Origin: Terriglobia bacterium
Lineage (GTDB): Bacteria; Acidobacteriota; Terriglobia; Bryobacterales; Bryobacteraceae
DNA: 64,000 nucleotides
Assembly: GCA_020073345.1 (NCBI GenBank)
Contig: JAIQFI010000003.1
Span: 62,001-126,000 of the forward strand
Direction of reading: 5' to 3'
In this document: piece after piece, positions 44,341-53,346 of the stretch
How positions within the stretch are numbered: the stretch's first letter is position 1
Layout of the letters: each line of letters begins with the position of its first letter
The notes under the pieces: model-generated
Told to the model about the DNA's origin: nothing
The model's database searches: none
What the model saw: the letters and a program-made list of their open reading frames with translations, nothing else
Position numbers and translations under genes: made by a program

Positions 44341-45978
44341 CTACCGCGGCGCCGCGATCACGGATAGCGTGATGTTCGCCGTCGAGCGTTCTTCCACCTT
44401 CACGCTCTTTCCTCTGGATGGCACTAGGCTGAGCATTGCCGCCGATGGTGACAGAAAACCGTCCAGGTGGTCGAACGCGGCGATGTAGTAATCGCCGGGC
44501 GAGACTTCGCTCAGCTCGAACGATCCGCCCGCGCGGCAAACGACGGTCTGCCCGATGGCCACTCCTTCGACTCGTTGGGGAACCAGTACCACCGTTGCGC
44601 CGTCGCCTTTCTCCACGGTTCCCCGCACGGTTCCAGACCAGGTCTTGAGAACGACGCGCAGCCGCGGACCACCAGCGGCGATCGGAAATGTTTGTCCCGT
44701 CACCTCGTAATCGCCCAGAAAGATTTGCGCCGATAGGCCGGGCTTGACGATGGCCTGGTAGCGGCCGAGCAATATATTCTCGAACAACAGGCCGCCGGAC
44801 TCCACGAACCCCGTGCGCACAAACTCATTGCCGTCCGGATTTATCAGAGTCACAACACCCAGAAGGGGCTGGGGATTGGAAACCCGCTGGCTCCCGCTGT
44901 CTTCACCCTTCCATTCGATGATCCCGGTCAGATTGAACGGCGTCGCGACGTGGATTTCGAGATCGCCCACATCGCTCCGGTCCACACGCACACCGGCTGT
45001 TCCGCGAGCTTCGCGCGCCGAATCGGACACAGCGTTGATTCTCCAATCGCCGGATCGCACGGCGGGAAATTCGAAATGCCCATCCTTCCCGGCGATCGTG
45101 CTTGCCTCGGGCACGCCACTGGGTTCCCGCCGCATGCCCAACGCAAAGAAGGAGGGCCCTCCAGCGCGCATCCCCAGTCCCATGGGCCCAGGCGTGCTTT
45201 CGCCAATCTGGACTAACGTGAGTTCGGCCCCAGGCGACGGTTTCCCTTCCTCGTCCAGCACGATCCCGCGCACGCCATGGACCAGAGCGGTTTGCATCCG
45301 GATCTCATAACCGCCACCGGTGTTCCCCTGGCCGCGAACCACGATCGGCTGGGCCAGGGATTGGTCCGCGACAGAAGGATAGTAGGTGGTTACCATCGCG
45401 GATCTGGCTCCGTCGCTTCTTTCCTGTGGTGCTTGCTCCGACTGGGTGCTTTTGGGGGGCCTCGCGATCAACGTGTAGGACCCGGGCCGGATATCGTGCA
45501 ACGCAAAGCGGCCCTCTTCATCGGTAACGGCCACCTCCGCCATAAGGTTGGGGCTTACGCTGACCTCCACGCCCGCGGCGGGCTTCCCATCCGGACCGAG
45601 TACGCGGCCGGCGATCATGTCAAGCGGCGTGAGTTGGAGCTCCACTTTCACGGGATCGCGGTCGGAGGCCACGCGCAATCCCGGGTTCGAAAGGAGGCTA
45701 TTGAGACCGAACGATGGAGGCGCGAAACCGTCCTTCTTTACATCCGCGCGATAGCTTCCGGGAGCCATGCCTGTGATCTTGAAATGTCCCGCCGCGTCCG
45801 ACGTGGTCTCGTACCTAGTAGATCGATTGGCGATTAAAACCACCGATGCTCCGGCGATACCCGCTCCTGTGACGCTGTTGATCACCACGCCTTCAACGGT
45901 GCCGCCCGGCGCTTCTTGCGCCGCCGAAAATGCCGCGAAGAACAGTGCGATGAGAACCGCGACCCCAATAAACTTCAT
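44341..45978 (-). CDS. secreted protein with repeated carboxypeptidase-regulatory-like domains
   Basis: 545 aa, signal peptide MKFIGVAVLIALFFAAFSAAQ. Several beta-sandwich repeats of the carboxypeptidase regulatory/SpaA type follow: GVVINSVTGAGIAGASVVLI with GHFKITGMAPGSYRADV, GRVLGPDGKPAAGVEVSVSP with GRFALHDIRPGSYTLIA, and GIVLDEEGKPSPGAELTLV with GHFEFPAVRSGDWRI. The final half also has GSFELSEVSPGDYYIAAF. It resembles adhesin or matrix proteins found in Acidobacteriota. No catalytic domain is visible. Convergent with the NHL gene at 43141. Confidence 0.82.
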   Translation of the reverse strand: MKFIGVAVLIALFFAAFSAAQEAPGGTVEGVVINSVTGAGIAGASVVLIANRSTRYETTSDAAGHFKITGMAPGSYRADVKKDGFAPPSFGLNSLLSNPGLRVASDRDPVKVELQLTPLDMIAGRVLGPDGKPAAGVEVSVSPNLMAEVAVTDEEGRFALHDIRPGSYTLIARPPKSTQSEQAPQERSDGARSAMVTTYYPSVADQSLAQPIVVRGQGNTGGGYEIRMQTALVHGVRGIVLDEEGKPSPGAELTLVQIGESTPGPMGLGMRAGGPSFFALGMRREPSGVPEASTIAGKDGHFEFPAVRSGDWRINAVSDSAREARGTAGVRVDRSDVGDLEIHVATPFNLTGIIEWKGEDSGSQRVSNPQPLLGVVTLINPDGNEFVRTGFVESGGLLFENILLGRYQAIVKPGLSAQIFLGDYEVTGQTFPIAAGGPRLRVVLKTWSGTVRGTVEKGDGATVVLVPQRVEGVAIGQTVVCRAGGSFELSEVSPGDYYIAAFDHLDGFLSPSAAMLSLVPSRGKSVKVEERSTANITLSVIAAPR

Positions 45979-46093
45979 GCGATTTGCAGTCCCTTGGGCG
46001 TTATGTTTCGATTCCCGAATTTCCCCATTGGGAAATGCAACGAGCCAGAAGGTTCCGGAAAGTTGAGCTGAAACGGCAGATTCGCGCCCGCGC

Positions 46094-46375
46094 CTATCCC
46101 TGATAGGGGAAGCGGTTGACCGCCCGCACGCATTCTTCCAAGGCTTCGAGCAGGGTCTTGCCCCAGCCGCAAGGCGTAAACGGGGCGACCTTCTGATTGG
46201 TCTGCTTGTCCGCTTCGGCGAAGAACAGGAGCGCGGGGTCCTTGGGGGTGAAGAATTCCTTCACGGTGATGGTCATCTCGATTTCCCGCCCCGGCTCGAT
46301 CTTGCACATCGAAAAATGATGGACGCGTGCCAGTTGTTCACTCGGGTGCGACTGCGCGTAGCCCCAATCTTGCAT
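46094..46375 (-). CDS. small hypothetical protein
   Basis: 93 aa, with a GGAGGGCAG ribosome site before the ATG at 46375. It begins MQDWGYAQSHPSEQ and shows a KIEPGREIEMTITVKEFF strand-like part and a C-terminal helix GKTLLEALEECVRAVNRF. Two cysteines. No recognised domain; the good ribosome site and codon pattern support a real gene. It lies alone between the regulatory-domain protein and the methyltransferase. Confidence 0.6.
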   Translation of the reverse strand: MQDWGYAQSHPSEQLARVHHFSMCKIEPGREIEMTITVKEFFTPKDPALLFFAEADKQTNQKVAPFTPCGWGKTLLEALEECVRAVNRFPYQG

Positions 46376-46419
46376 TGCTGCCCTCCCGGCTGTATTGAAA
46401 AGCGAATGAAGAGATCATT

Positions 46420-46446
46420 ATCATATACGCACGGGATCATATACGC
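46420..46446. repeat. short direct repeat upstream of small gene
   Basis: ATCATATACGC occurs at 46420-46430 and again at 46436-46446, a period of 16. It sits in the 91-base gap between 46375 and the methyltransferase stop. It may be a binding site for a direct-repeat regulator; no protein is implied. Confidence 0.3.
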
Positions 46447-46466
46447 CCCGGCCGGTTCCTGGTTAG

Positions 46467-47339
46467 CTACGCGGAACGGCCGGCGGCCACCAGCCAGACG
46501 GCGCCGGGCAACTTCACCCCCTCGGCCGACGCGTACGGCGCGAGGGCGCGCCGGATCGACTCCATGGCGGCGACCCGAATCTCCTCCGGTTGGTCCGCCA
46601 GGGCCCGTTTGGCCGGCCCCATCGCGGACGACTGGATCGCCGCGTCTTCGAGCGTTCCTCCGGCGGCGATGTCCATGTGAATATCCAGCGGGGTGAAAGC
46701 AGGCGCCGTGAAGCCGGCCGCCGTCAGGATCCTCGTGACGCGCGCCGTGTCACTAAACGAGAAAGGGCCGGGTTCTTCCGGATCCGGCTTCGGCAAACGC
46801 GGGGCGTGCTCATAAACCGCGTGCAGCGGAATCTGGAGCCAGGGGTTTTCGCCGATTGGACGCCAGCAGGCGAAACGCAGGCGCCCGCCTGCGGCCAGGC
46901 CTGTCCGCAGGTTCGCAAACGCAGTCACGGGATCGCCGAAGAACATCACTCCGAAACGCGAAACGATCAGTTCGGCGCCGAGATCACGCAACGGCAGCTG
47001 GCCGGCATCGCCGAGGAGACATGCCGTGTTGGCGAACGGGCGCAGGCGCTCCTTCGCGAGAGCGAGCATGGGTCCGGAGACATCGATTCCCACGACGCGT
47101 CCGGAAGGACCAACAGCACGGGCCAGTTCGATGGTTGTGGCGCCGCACCCGCAGCCAACATCGATCACCGTCGATCCGGCGCGCGGCGCGGCAAATGCGA
47201 GCAACGGTCCCATCACGGGAGCGAGTGTGCGGTCGAGGCGATCCTGGTGGCTGGTCCAATATTCGCCGTCGATTCCATTCCAGCGCGTGCGCTGTTCTTC
47301 GTTGAAAGCCTGAGCCGGTGTCATCGTGAATGTTCTCAT
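46467..47339 (-). CDS. class I SAM-dependent methyltransferase
   Basis: 290 aa from the ATG at 47339 (MRTFTMTPAQAF); a further ATG lies 15 bases downstream and a longer frame upstream is not supported. Motif I is VIDVGCGCGATTIELA, with SGRVVGIDVSGPMLALAKE (motif II) and LPLRDLGAELIVSRFGVMFF (motif III/IV). It matches the UbiE/ArsM-like Methyltransf_11 fold. The acceptor is unknown. It is divergent from NfeD/stomatin at 47403. Confidence 0.86.
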   Translation of the reverse strand: MRTFTMTPAQAFNEEQRTRWNGIDGEYWTSHQDRLDRTLAPVMGPLLAFAAPRAGSTVIDVGCGCGATTIELARAVGPSGRVVGIDVSGPMLALAKERLRPFANTACLLGDAGQLPLRDLGAELIVSRFGVMFFGDPVTAFANLRTGLAAGGRLRFACWRPIGENPWLQIPLHAVYEHAPRLPKPDPEEPGPFSFSDTARVTRILTAAGFTAPAFTPLDIHMDIAAGGTLEDAAIQSSAMGPAKRALADQPEEIRVAAMESIRRALAPYASAEGVKLPGAVWLVAAGRSA

Positions 47340-47402
47340 CCCAGGATACGCCGGGCGTCTCGCTTGTGACACAATAGCTCCGTCGGGCGGGAGCGAAACT
47401 AA

Positions 47403-47840
47403 ATGCTGACCTGGTGGATGTGGATGATCCTCGGGCTGGTGCTGCTGGCGTGTGAAATGATGACGCCGGGCACCTTCTTCTTCATGTTCCTGGGAATTTC
47501 CGGCCTGCTGACCGGGCTGGTGTTTTGGATTGCTCCGGATCTGCCGGCGTGGGTGCCGTGGCTGATGTTCTCCGTTTTCTCCGCGGTCTCACTGGCGTTT
47601 TTCCGCAAGCCGCTGATGGAGAAGTTCAAGCTGAGCGGAAGGGGCGGTCACAAGGTGGACTCCCTGGTGGGTGAGACGGCGCTCGCGCTCGAGGACATCG
47701 CGGCGGGAGCCATCGGCAAGGTCGAGCTGCGCGGCGCGTCCTGGACTGCGCGCAACACCGGAGACCAGCTCATCCAGCGTTCCGAGCGCCCCACGGTCGA
47801 GCGCGTGGATGGGCTGACGCTAAACGTTCGGAGTCACTAA
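47403..47840 (+). CDS. NfeD family membrane protein
   Basis: 145 aa with two or three hydrophobic helices (MLTWWMWMILGLVLLACEMMTPG and FLGISGLLTGLVFWIA, then WVPWLMFSVFSAVSLAF) followed by an OB-fold tail (LVGETALALEDIAAGAIGKVELRGASW). It is the short NfeD form, without the serine protease domain. NfeD proteins are paired with SPFH proteins in membrane microdomains, and the next gene encodes one. The gap is 30 bases, so they form an operon. Confidence 0.9.
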   Translation: MLTWWMWMILGLVLLACEMMTPGTFFFMFLGISGLLTGLVFWIAPDLPAWVPWLMFSVFSAVSLAFFRKPLMEKFKLSGRGGHKVDSLVGETALALEDIAAGAIGKVELRGASWTARNTGDQLIQRSERPTVERVDGLTLNVRSH

Positions 47841-47870
47841 CAGCTCGGAATCAATAAAAGGGAGACTTGC

Positions 47871-48836
47871 ATGGATCCTCTGATTCTTGTCGTCGCGGTT
47901 CTGGCGCTGCTGATCATCATCGTCCTGGTGAAGACGGCAGTCGTGGTTCCGCAGCAGAACGCCTTCGTGGTGGAGCGCCTGGGAACCTATAGCGGAACGC
48001 TGGGCGCCGGCTTCCACGTGCTGACTCCGTTCGTGGACGTGATCCGCTACCGGCACTCGCTCAAGGAGCAGACCTACGATATTCCCGAGCAGGTGTGCAT
48101 TACCCGCGACAACGTGCAAGTGGGCGTGGACGGAGTCCTCTATCTGAAAGTGCTGAATCCGGAACGGGCCTCTTATGGAATCACCGATTATCGTTTCGCG
48201 ATTGTCCAACTTTGCCAGACGACGTTGCGCAGCGAGATCGGCAAAATCGACCTGGACAAGACCTTCGAAGAACGCGCCACCATCAATACCTCAGTGGTGA
48301 CCGAGGTGGATAAGGCTTCGGAAGCCTGGGGCGTCAAAGTGCTGCGCTACGAGATCAAGAACATCACACCGCCGCAGGACATTCTGGCCGCGATGGAAAA
48401 ACAGATGCGCGCCGAACGCGAGAAGCGCGCCATCGTCCTGACGTCGGAAGGAGTCCGCGACGCCGCGATTAACAAGGCGGAAGGCGAAAAACAGCAGGTG
48501 ATCAAGGCGTCCGAGGCTCGCAAGCAGCAGCAGATCAATGAGGCGGAAGGACAGGGATCGGCGATCATGACGGTCGCCAACGCCACCGGGTCGGGCATCC
48601 GGCAGGTGGCCGAAGCGATCCTCGCTCCGGGCGGCTTCGAGGCCGTGCAGCTCCGGGTCGCCGAGCAGTACATCAATCAGTTCGGCAATCTGGCAAAGCA
48701 GGGAAACACGCTGATCGTTCCAGCCAATCTGACAGACGTCGCTAGCATGATCGGGGCAGCGATGAGCGTCATCCGCGCGGGGCAGCCCTCACAGCCTGGT
48801 CCGAATCGGCCTCCGCAGCCGCCGCCGGTGGCATAG
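47871..48836 (+). CDS. SPFH/Band 7 (stomatin-like) membrane protein
   Basis: 321 aa. An N-terminal membrane helix (LILVVAVLALLIIIVLVKTAVVV) is followed by an SPFH domain (VPQQNAFVVERLGTYSGTL, DNVQVGVDGVLYLKVLNP, EIGKIDLDKTFEER) and a charged helical region with RAIVLTSEGVRDAAINKAEGEKQQVIKASEARKQQQINEAEGQ, then a Pro/Gln C-terminus. This is the QmcA/YbbK or stomatin type. It assembles oligomers in membrane microdomains, with NfeD encoded upstream. A GGGAG ribosome site precedes the ATG. Confidence 0.92.
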   Translation: MDPLILVVAVLALLIIIVLVKTAVVVPQQNAFVVERLGTYSGTLGAGFHVLTPFVDVIRYRHSLKEQTYDIPEQVCITRDNVQVGVDGVLYLKVLNPERASYGITDYRFAIVQLCQTTLRSEIGKIDLDKTFEERATINTSVVTEVDKASEAWGVKVLRYEIKNITPPQDILAAMEKQMRAEREKRAIVLTSEGVRDAAINKAEGEKQQVIKASEARKQQQINEAEGQGSAIMTVANATGSGIRQVAEAILAPGGFEAVQLRVAEQYINQFGNLAKQGNTLIVPANLTDVASMIGAAMSVIRAGQPSQPGPNRPPQPPPVA

Positions 48837-48865
48837 CTCAATCGGAAAATGGTTCTGGCGCGCGT

Positions 48866-50335
48866 TCAAAAAAAGGTGGCGCCTGGAAATTCAAATAGCT
48901 GCTTTTGACTGAGGGCCGGGATCGACGTGAAGGCGACCCCATTGAACCGGAGACCGAGAACTACGACTGCGCCCGTGGAAACAGAGAATTTGGCGAGACC
49001 CTGTTTGCCCACGATCGGACTGAGCCCCGGAAGAGACCGCAGAGCGGCTTCGGTCTTGCTGAACGGCTGCAGCACCACCGGGGACGAGGATGTGGCGATC
49101 ACGTTTCCGTCGATACCCTCAATCGTAATCGTGACCGAAGTGACGACGGAGCTGGGGTTGACGATGGCAACAGCGGTGACGAACTTCGTCTCATCGTAAA
49201 CCAGGGTCTGATTCGATGCACCGCTGTAGACCAAGGGCACGACTGCTTCCTGATCGGCGACTCCGGGGACACTCTGCCGGAACACTCCGTAAGCAGTCAC
49301 GCCGATGGGCAAAACGACCGACACGTATCCCTGTTGTATCTGCGACCCAACGTTGAGAGCTTCGATCACGGCCGAGCCTCCCGGTGGAAGAGTGATCGCT
49401 TTGGAGCTAGCGCCTATCGAGGGAATGTTCAGAGGAATCCCGCTATCGCCGGTGAAACTCGCGGGGAACGAGACCTCGTTCAGGCCGGCGTTGGAGAAGT
49501 AGACGGCCGAATACCAGCCACCGCCAAAGACAAACTGCCCCAAGATGGCGTTAGCCGAGGCTGCATCATCGGCTAGCTGCCGGAGTTGCGCCGGGGTGAG
49601 GGCGACTCCAAAAACGGCGGCGCCGCTTATGTTCCCTTCAAATTGCTGGGTTCCGTCGGGCGCGGCCCCGATGGTCAGAGGGGCAGAGTTGAGGATCGAA
49701 CTGCTGCCGATTGCGTCCGCAGCCACGATCGGAGCGGCCAGGTAATTTCCGTCGAGGTACAGCCGCACACCGATCGCCGTGCCGCTTCCATCATAGGTCG
49801 CCGCTACCAGGTGCCATCGTCCGTCGTTCACCGGAATCGTGGCTTCGACGGCGAGAGTGATGTTCCCGGACACCTGGAAAAGCAGCACGAAGCGGCCCCC
49901 GTTCTGTGGTGCGATAGCGTCGCTATTATCGATGCCGATGCCCCATCCGGTCCTGACGGCCGGGTCAAACTTGCCCAGGATGGTCACAAACCCGTTCCCC
50001 TGGCTGGTGGTCTTGATCCAGGCCATGGCAGTCATCGCGTGAAGGGCGCCCAGGTTAAAGATGGAGCTCCCGCCTCCCGGCATCGAGATGAAATGGTCTT
50101 TTGGGCTGGTGAACACCGCGGCCTTCGGCTCCACTGGAGAAGTGAAAAGGCTGGTGAAGAACAATCCGTTCATCGGAGTACCGTTGTTGCCGTGGGTGGA
50201 CACATCGTTGGCGTCGCCGTTCAAGGGCCAGAAGCCGAGAGGGCTCATCGCCAGCAAATCCGTCTGATACTTGGTCTGTGCGACTAAGAGAGGCGCGACA
50301 GACAGCGCTAGGAACAGGCGAGACGAAAGACTCAT
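48866..50335 (-). CDS. secreted LamG (concanavalin-type) protein with C-terminal acidobacterial repeat domain
   Basis: 489 aa with signal MSLSSRLFLALSVAPLLVAQ. LamG-type domain: LLAMSPLGFWPLNGDANDVSTHGNNGTP, IKTTSQGNGFVTILGK, WHLVAATYDGSGTAIGVRLYLDGNY and LTIGAAPDGTQQFEGNISGAAVF. The C-terminal half starts GGGWYSAVYFSNAGL, then VYDETKFVTAVAIVNPSS, a beta-rich module of secreted acidobacterial proteins. It probably binds polysaccharide at the cell surface. Divergent from the histidine kinase. The leader region 50336-50559 holds no clear gene. Confidence 0.82.
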   Translation of the reverse strand: MSLSSRLFLALSVAPLLVAQTKYQTDLLAMSPLGFWPLNGDANDVSTHGNNGTPMNGLFFTSLFTSPVEPKAAVFTSPKDHFISMPGGGSSIFNLGALHAMTAMAWIKTTSQGNGFVTILGKFDPAVRTGWGIGIDNSDAIAPQNGGRFVLLFQVSGNITLAVEATIPVNDGRWHLVAATYDGSGTAIGVRLYLDGNYLAAPIVAADAIGSSSILNSAPLTIGAAPDGTQQFEGNISGAAVFGVALTPAQLRQLADDAASANAILGQFVFGGGWYSAVYFSNAGLNEVSFPASFTGDSGIPLNIPSIGASSKAITLPPGGSAVIEALNVGSQIQQGYVSVVLPIGVTAYGVFRQSVPGVADQEAVVPLVYSGASNQTLVYDETKFVTAVAIVNPSSVVTSVTITIEGIDGNVIATSSSPVVLQPFSKTEAALRSLPGLSPIVGKQGLAKFSVSTGAVVVLGLRFNGVAFTSIPALSQKQLFEFPGATFF

Positions 50336-50559
50336 CGGTCCTCCAACTTTTTAAACGGGAGAGTATACACACCTTAGCGCAAATGGGCATGAGAATCGCA
50401 GGGAGGACCCGAGGTCGAGCCGCTTGCTCCTTGGCACCCCCCGGCGGCGGCGTAGGGCGAATGCCTTAACGGTAGTACCGGACAGGAACCGTACGTAAGC
50501 ACAATAACCAATCGTTCTGGGGCGGGTAGCGGCCGAAGTATAACTGTGCAGGTATAACC

Positions 50560-53268
50560 ATGGCCACGTTTCTGCGCAGACTGCTTAAGCATGACGACGA
50601 TGGTCTTTTTAGCGGGTCGAGGCTTCGAAATCTTCCTTACGCCACTGTAGCCATTGCCCTGTTTCTCGCGCACCTCGCATTGTCGGAGCTGGGATGGATG
50701 CTGCTTTCAGGGACCACCCTGACTCCCGTGTGGCCCTCCGCTGGATTAGACCTGGTCGCGCTGCTGGTATTCGGACCCCGCTTCTGGCCCGTGCTGCTGG
50801 CCGCCTATTTCCTGACCACCTCAGGGCGAGGGGTAGCCTGGGCACCGGCACTGGGAATGTCCTTCGCAAATGCATTGCGCGCCTTCGTGGGTTTCCGGCT
50901 GTTCACCGCAATCTCGAAGAACAGAAAGTTCCTGGGGCATTTCGAAGAAGTCGCCGCAATCGCCGGAACCGCATTGTTGTCGCCGCTGGCGCCCGCGGCG
51001 GTGGGCACGGGGATTCTGATTCTGGGCGGCACGTTCCCGGCCAGCCAATGGGAACTGGTCTGGAACCGCTGGTGGATCGGGGATGCGCTCGGCATGCTGA
51101 TCGTGGCTCCGGTTCTGCTCGGCTTGGGGAAGTGTGCCGGTGGCCTGGTACCGTTTTGCGATCGCAAAGGACTGGTCAAGACCGTCCTACTGGCCGCCGC
51201 CGTAGCGGCCGGATGTTACTTCGTCTTTTTCCGCCCCGAAGGCGCCCATCTACTGTTCGCGGTGTTCCTCTTGATCCTGGCCTCAGCGGCCTGGGTGGGA
51301 CCTCCGGCGGCCCGCGTGAGCGCGCTGGTGATTGCATCTGCTGCCGTGTGGGCCACGCACATCGGCGTGGGAGCATTTGCGGGTGGCACGGTCCGGGAAA
51401 ATCTTCAAAACCTGAACCTGTTTCTTGCGGCCGTATCGCTGACCGGTCTCGCCGTTGGGGCATTCCGGACCTCCGGCAGTCTTTTGCTGCCGGGCAGCGT
51501 CCTGGTGGCGGGTTGGGCGTTGAGCGGGTGGCTGTACGCTTCCCTGGATCGCGACCGCGTGGATTACGACCAAGCTCGTTTCGACAAACTGGTGAGCTCG
51601 GTAGAGAGCCGCATGCACGGACGCCTGGCGAATTATGAAGATGTCCTGCGGGGTGCAGCCGGTTTCATCGCTGCCGCGGATCATCCCGATCCGCAGAATT
51701 GGCACAGCTACATCGACCGCCTGGGATTGCTGACTCGCTATCCCGGCACCACCGCCGTCGAGTTCATCCGATGGGTCCCGGAGGCCCAGCTAGAGACATT
51801 TGTCGCCGAGCGCCGCCGCCAGGGCTCGCCTGATTTTCAGGCACGACCCATGCCTGGCGCCCCGGAATCCCCCGGTTCGAACGACGAGCACTACATAACG
51901 ACCTACGCCGAACCGGCGCAGCTCTCCCCCATGATTGCCGGAGTTGACGTGGCCACCGAGCCCCTGCGGAGACGTGCCGCCGAGCGGGCGCGCGATACAG
52001 GCATGCCAACCCTGACCCGAGCCGTCACGTTTCGCGCGCGGCCGAATCCCATGAACGGCCTCATGCTGTTCGTGCCGGTGTACCGTGAGGACGCGGCGGA
52101 GGCCGAGCATCGCGGCGCGTTTATCGGGTGGGCGGCGCTGGCCTTCACAGCGGACGTGTTCTTCAGATCCGCTCTGGATGAAGTCCAGGATCTGGTTAAA
52201 TTGCGGGTATACGACGGCGGCGCGACGCCTGGCCATTTGATGTTCGCATCGGACGACTCCACTGGAAGCGATCCGCCGCTTGAGCGCACTACGACGCTGG
52301 AGCTGGCGGGAAGTACATGGAAGCTGGGTTGGACCCGGACGCCCAAGTTCCCCTACTTGAGCAAAACGCCCTCGGCATGGGCAGCCGGATGCACCGCACT
52401 GTTGTCGCTGCTGCTGGCAGGACTGGTTGTGAATCTCCAATCGACAGGACAGCGCGCCTCCGCATTAGCCGAGGAGCGCACCCGAGACCTGGCCAAGGCT
52501 CTGCACGCCGCCGATGCCGCCAATCGAGCCAAGTCGGAGTTCCTGGCCAACATGAGCCACGAGATCCGCACACCGATGAACGGCGTCCTGGGGATGATCA
52601 GCCTGCTGCTAGAAGGCGATCTGGACGAAGAGCAGCGGGAGTTCGCCGACACGGCCCATAGTTCGGCCGAGTCTCTTCTACGGGTACTCAACGACGTCCT
52701 CGATTTCTCGAAGCTTGAGGCAGGACGGATGGCGATCGAGGCGCGGCCGTTTGACCTGGGCGCCGTGGCGACCAACGTGATCGATCTGCTGAAGCCGCAG
52801 GCGGCAGAGAAGAACATCGAGCTGGCGCTGCGTTGGTCTCCGCTGAATCCTGGGAAGTTGGTGGGCGACGAGGGCCGGCTCCGGCAAGTGCTCCTCAATC
52901 TGGCGGGCAACGCGGTCAAGTTCACGTCGCAGGGAAAAGTCACTCTCGGGGTCCATTGCCCGGAGAGCAGCGCCGGGAAAGCCCGGATCCGATTTGAGGT
53001 GCAGGATACCGGCATCGGCATCTCCGAAGAGGTACAGCGGCAGCTCTTTCAGAAGTTCACGCAAGCAGACGCGTCCATTACCCGCCGGTTCGGCGGAACC
53101 GGGCTGGGACTCGCCATCAGTAAGGAATTGGTCGAGCTGATGGGGGGCGATTTGGGACTGAAGAGCGTTCCTGGCCAGGGCTCCACGTTCTGGTTCGAAC
53201 TGTGGCTTCCGGTGGTCGGATCGATCCCGGCAGACGGCGTCAAGAAGGGTGTTTTGACGGCGTCGTAG
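50560..53268 (+). CDS. MASE1-CHASE sensor histidine kinase
   Basis: 902 aa. Residues 20-310 are hydrophobic with eight or so helices ([39 protein letters not shown]), the MASE1 pattern. An extracellular CHASE domain follows ([46 protein letters not shown]), closed by another helix (about 600-625). HisKA has [19 protein letters not shown] with His667, then a HATPase_c domain with [26 protein letters not shown] and [20 protein letters not shown]. There is no receiver domain. It senses a small ligand outside or in the membrane and phosphorylates an unlinked regulator. The ATG has only a weak ribosome site. Confidence 0.93.
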   Translation: MATFLRRLLKHDDDGLFSGSRLRNLPYATVAIALFLAHLALSELGWMLLSGTTLTPVWPSAGLDLVALLVFGPRFWPVLLAAYFLTTSGRGVAWAPALGMSFANALRAFVGFRLFTAISKNRKFLGHFEEVAAIAGTALLSPLAPAAVGTGILILGGTFPASQWELVWNRWWIGDALGMLIVAPVLLGLGKCAGGLVPFCDRKGLVKTVLLAAAVAAGCYFVFFRPEGAHLLFAVFLLILASAAWVGPPAARVSALVIASAAVWATHIGVGAFAGGTVRENLQNLNLFLAAVSLTGLAVGAFRTSGSLLLPGSVLVAGWALSGWLYASLDRDRVDYDQARFDKLVSSVESRMHGRLANYEDVLRGAAGFIAAADHPDPQNWHSYIDRLGLLTRYPGTTAVEFIRWVPEAQLETFVAERRRQGSPDFQARPMPGAPESPGSNDEHYITTYAEPAQLSPMIAGVDVATEPLRRRAAERARDTGMPTLTRAVTFRARPNPMNGLMLFVPVYREDAAEAEHRGAFIGWAALAFTADVFFRSALDEVQDLVKLRVYDGGATPGHLMFASDDSTGSDPPLERTTTLELAGSTWKLGWTRTPKFPYLSKTPSAWAAGCTALLSLLLAGLVVNLQSTGQRASALAEERTRDLAKALHAADAANRAKSEFLANMSHEIRTPMNGVLGMISLLLEGDLDEEQREFADTAHSSAESLLRVLNDVLDFSKLEAGRMAIEARPFDLGAVATNVIDLLKPQAAEKNIELALRWSPLNPGKLVGDEGRLRQVLLNLAGNAVKFTSQGKVTLGVHCPESSAGKARIRFEVQDTGIGISEEVQRQLFQKFTQADASITRRFGGTGLGLAISKELVELMGGDLGLKSVPGQGSTFWFELWLPVVGSIPADGVKKGVLTAS

Positions 53269-53316
53269 AGGCAGCCAAACGCCAGACCCCTCATGTACTT
53301 GCACGCACTGAAGTGA

Positions 53317-53322
53317 TATAAT
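53317..53322 (+). promoter_or_regulatory. extended -10 promoter of the DUF1549 operon
   Basis: A perfect TATAAT (53317-53322) preceded by TGA forms an extended -10 (TG, one base, TATAAT). It lies 24 bases before the ATG at 53347, which has an AGGAGG ribosome site. No good -35 is seen, as is usual for extended -10 promoters. Confidence 0.55.
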
Positions 53323-53346
53323 TTTCGCGGTAAATCAGGAGGCCTC

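Noticed and set aside
50390-50500. Possible riboswitch-like G-rich region upstream of the histidine kinase
   Set aside because: A GCGCAAATGGGC stretch recalled cyclic di-GMP riboswitches, but no matching conserved core or pairing could be traced.
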